Assembly: GCA_934394515.1 (NCBI GenBank)
Contig: CAKRRU010000015.1
Location: forward strand, 1 to 32,590
Direction of reading: 5' to 3'
From: an uncultured Acetatifactor sp.
GTDB lineage: Bacteria; Bacillota; Clostridia; Lachnospirales; Lachnospiraceae
DNA: 32,590 bases
Shown here piece by piece: positions 32,127 to 32,590 of the stretch (its first letter is position 1; every line of letters begins with the position of its first letter). A program made the translations under genes and the position numbers. Under the pieces are notes generated by a model, which saw nothing but the letters and a program-made list of their open reading frames with translations, searched no databases and was not told where the DNA came from.

Positions 32127-32590
32127 CTAAATGGTGATCTTCTTACAGCAGGCCAGTGCCAGAGAACCGGGGCCGATATGGCATGCAACACTTAAGGACA
32201 GAGGATCAATATGAATATCATATCCGGGGAATTCCGCTTCTACTTCTGCGCGGAACTGCTCTGCTGCGGCTCTGTCATAGGTATAGGCAATCTGCAGCCA
32301 GATATGCTTGTCCTCCGTCATGCCGCCGAAACGCTCGTTGATATCCTTTTTAATAGCATTGATCATCATGGTCTTGCCCTGCGAGGTGGTTCGTGCCTTG
32401 GCAAAGGCATCCAGCTTTTCACCCTGAATGGTCAGTACCGGCTTCAAACGAAGCATGGTGCCGATGGCTGCCGCCGCCGGTGTGATTCGTCCACCTTTTT
32501 TCAGGTAATACAGGGTATCCAGCATAATATAGATACTGCTGTTGAATTTATCGTTTTCCAGAAATTCTTTGATCTGGGCCGCATTTTTAC
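32127..32590 (-). CDS. DegV family protein (C-terminal part, start outside window)
   Basis: Fatty-acid-binding DegV/FakB-like protein; members of the family deliver exogenous fatty acids to the kinase FakA. The open frame runs off the right edge. The visible ~154 residues cover the C-terminal half: KFNSSIYIMLDTLYYLKKGGRITPAAAAIGTMLRLKPVLTI, then ARTTSQGKTMMINAIKK, and the conserved end HIGPGSLALACCKK, which contributes to the lipid-binding region. An ATG at 32525 is internal, since the family sequence continues upstream of it. Convergent with the ECF islet. Confidence 0.9.
   Translation of the reverse strand, partial: KNAAQIKEFLENDKFNSSIYIMLDTLYYLKKGGRITPAAAAIGTMLRLKPVLTIQGEKLDAFAKARTTSQGKTMMINAIKKDINERFGGMTEDKHIWLQIAYTYDRAAAEQFRAEVEAEFPGYDIHIDPLSLSVACHIGPGSLALACCKKITI

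Overview
The window looks like chromosomal core from a Clostridia-class Bacillota, most likely a Lachnospiraceae-type gut anaerobe. This is inferred from gene content: the short HisG plus HisZ pair, RecU, a YlbJ-like sporulation membrane protein, the TIGR03960/TIGR03936 radical-SAM pair beside an RNase E/G, and a parE-parC-rsmD-coaD cluster. No rRNA, tRNA, CRISPR array, transposase or phage gene was seen. Almost all genes lie on the minus strand.

Region 1 (1-6021, minus): a galactoside-use operon reading tetR -> GH2 beta-galactosidase-like enzyme -> GPH sugar:cation symporter -> GH36 alpha-galactosidase (cut by the window start just past its nucleophile motif). A short dyad lies upstream of tetR. 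Region 2 (6252-13523): an apparent six-gene minus-strand unit, MoxR ATPase -> DUF58 -> DUF4129-like membrane protein -> TIGR03960 radical SAM -> TIGR03936/DUF2344 -> short RNase E/G, closed by a strong intrinsic terminator. It starts from a good sigma-A promoter carrying a perfect 11-bp inverted repeat at its predicted +1. A divergent gene for a 98-aa single-pass membrane protein shares this control region.

Region 3 (13798-18964, minus): the histidine operon hisZ-hisG-hisD-hisB-hisIE, with a near-consensus promoter (TTGACA-17-TATACT) and a 30-bp two-tier dyad directly downstream of it. Its last gene carries an extra HisA/HisF-like N-terminal domain that has lost the usual catalytic residues. 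hisA, hisF, hisH and hisC are not in the window. Region 4 (18987-21890, minus): rsuA-type synthase, an unrecognised membrane protein, an RluA-type synthase and recU. Region 5 (21960-24304): a plus-strand YlbJ-like gene overlapping tail-to-tail with a secreted, C-terminally anchored amidase. Region 6 (24272-30315, minus): parE-parC-rsmD-coaD-coiled-coil gene, from an extended -10 promoter to an intrinsic terminator.

Region 7 (about 30360-32112, plus) is different: visibly AT-rich and on the opposite strand. It holds two sigma-A-like promoters (one with a perfect dyad between -35 and -10), a 38-codon signal-peptide micro-ORF, an ECF sigma factor starting one base after it, and a membrane anti-sigma-like protein. 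It ends in a terminator shared with a convergent degV-family gene that runs off the window. This islet and the palindromic control elements of regions 2 and 3 are the least conventional parts. Everything else is a recognisable housekeeping or metabolic gene.
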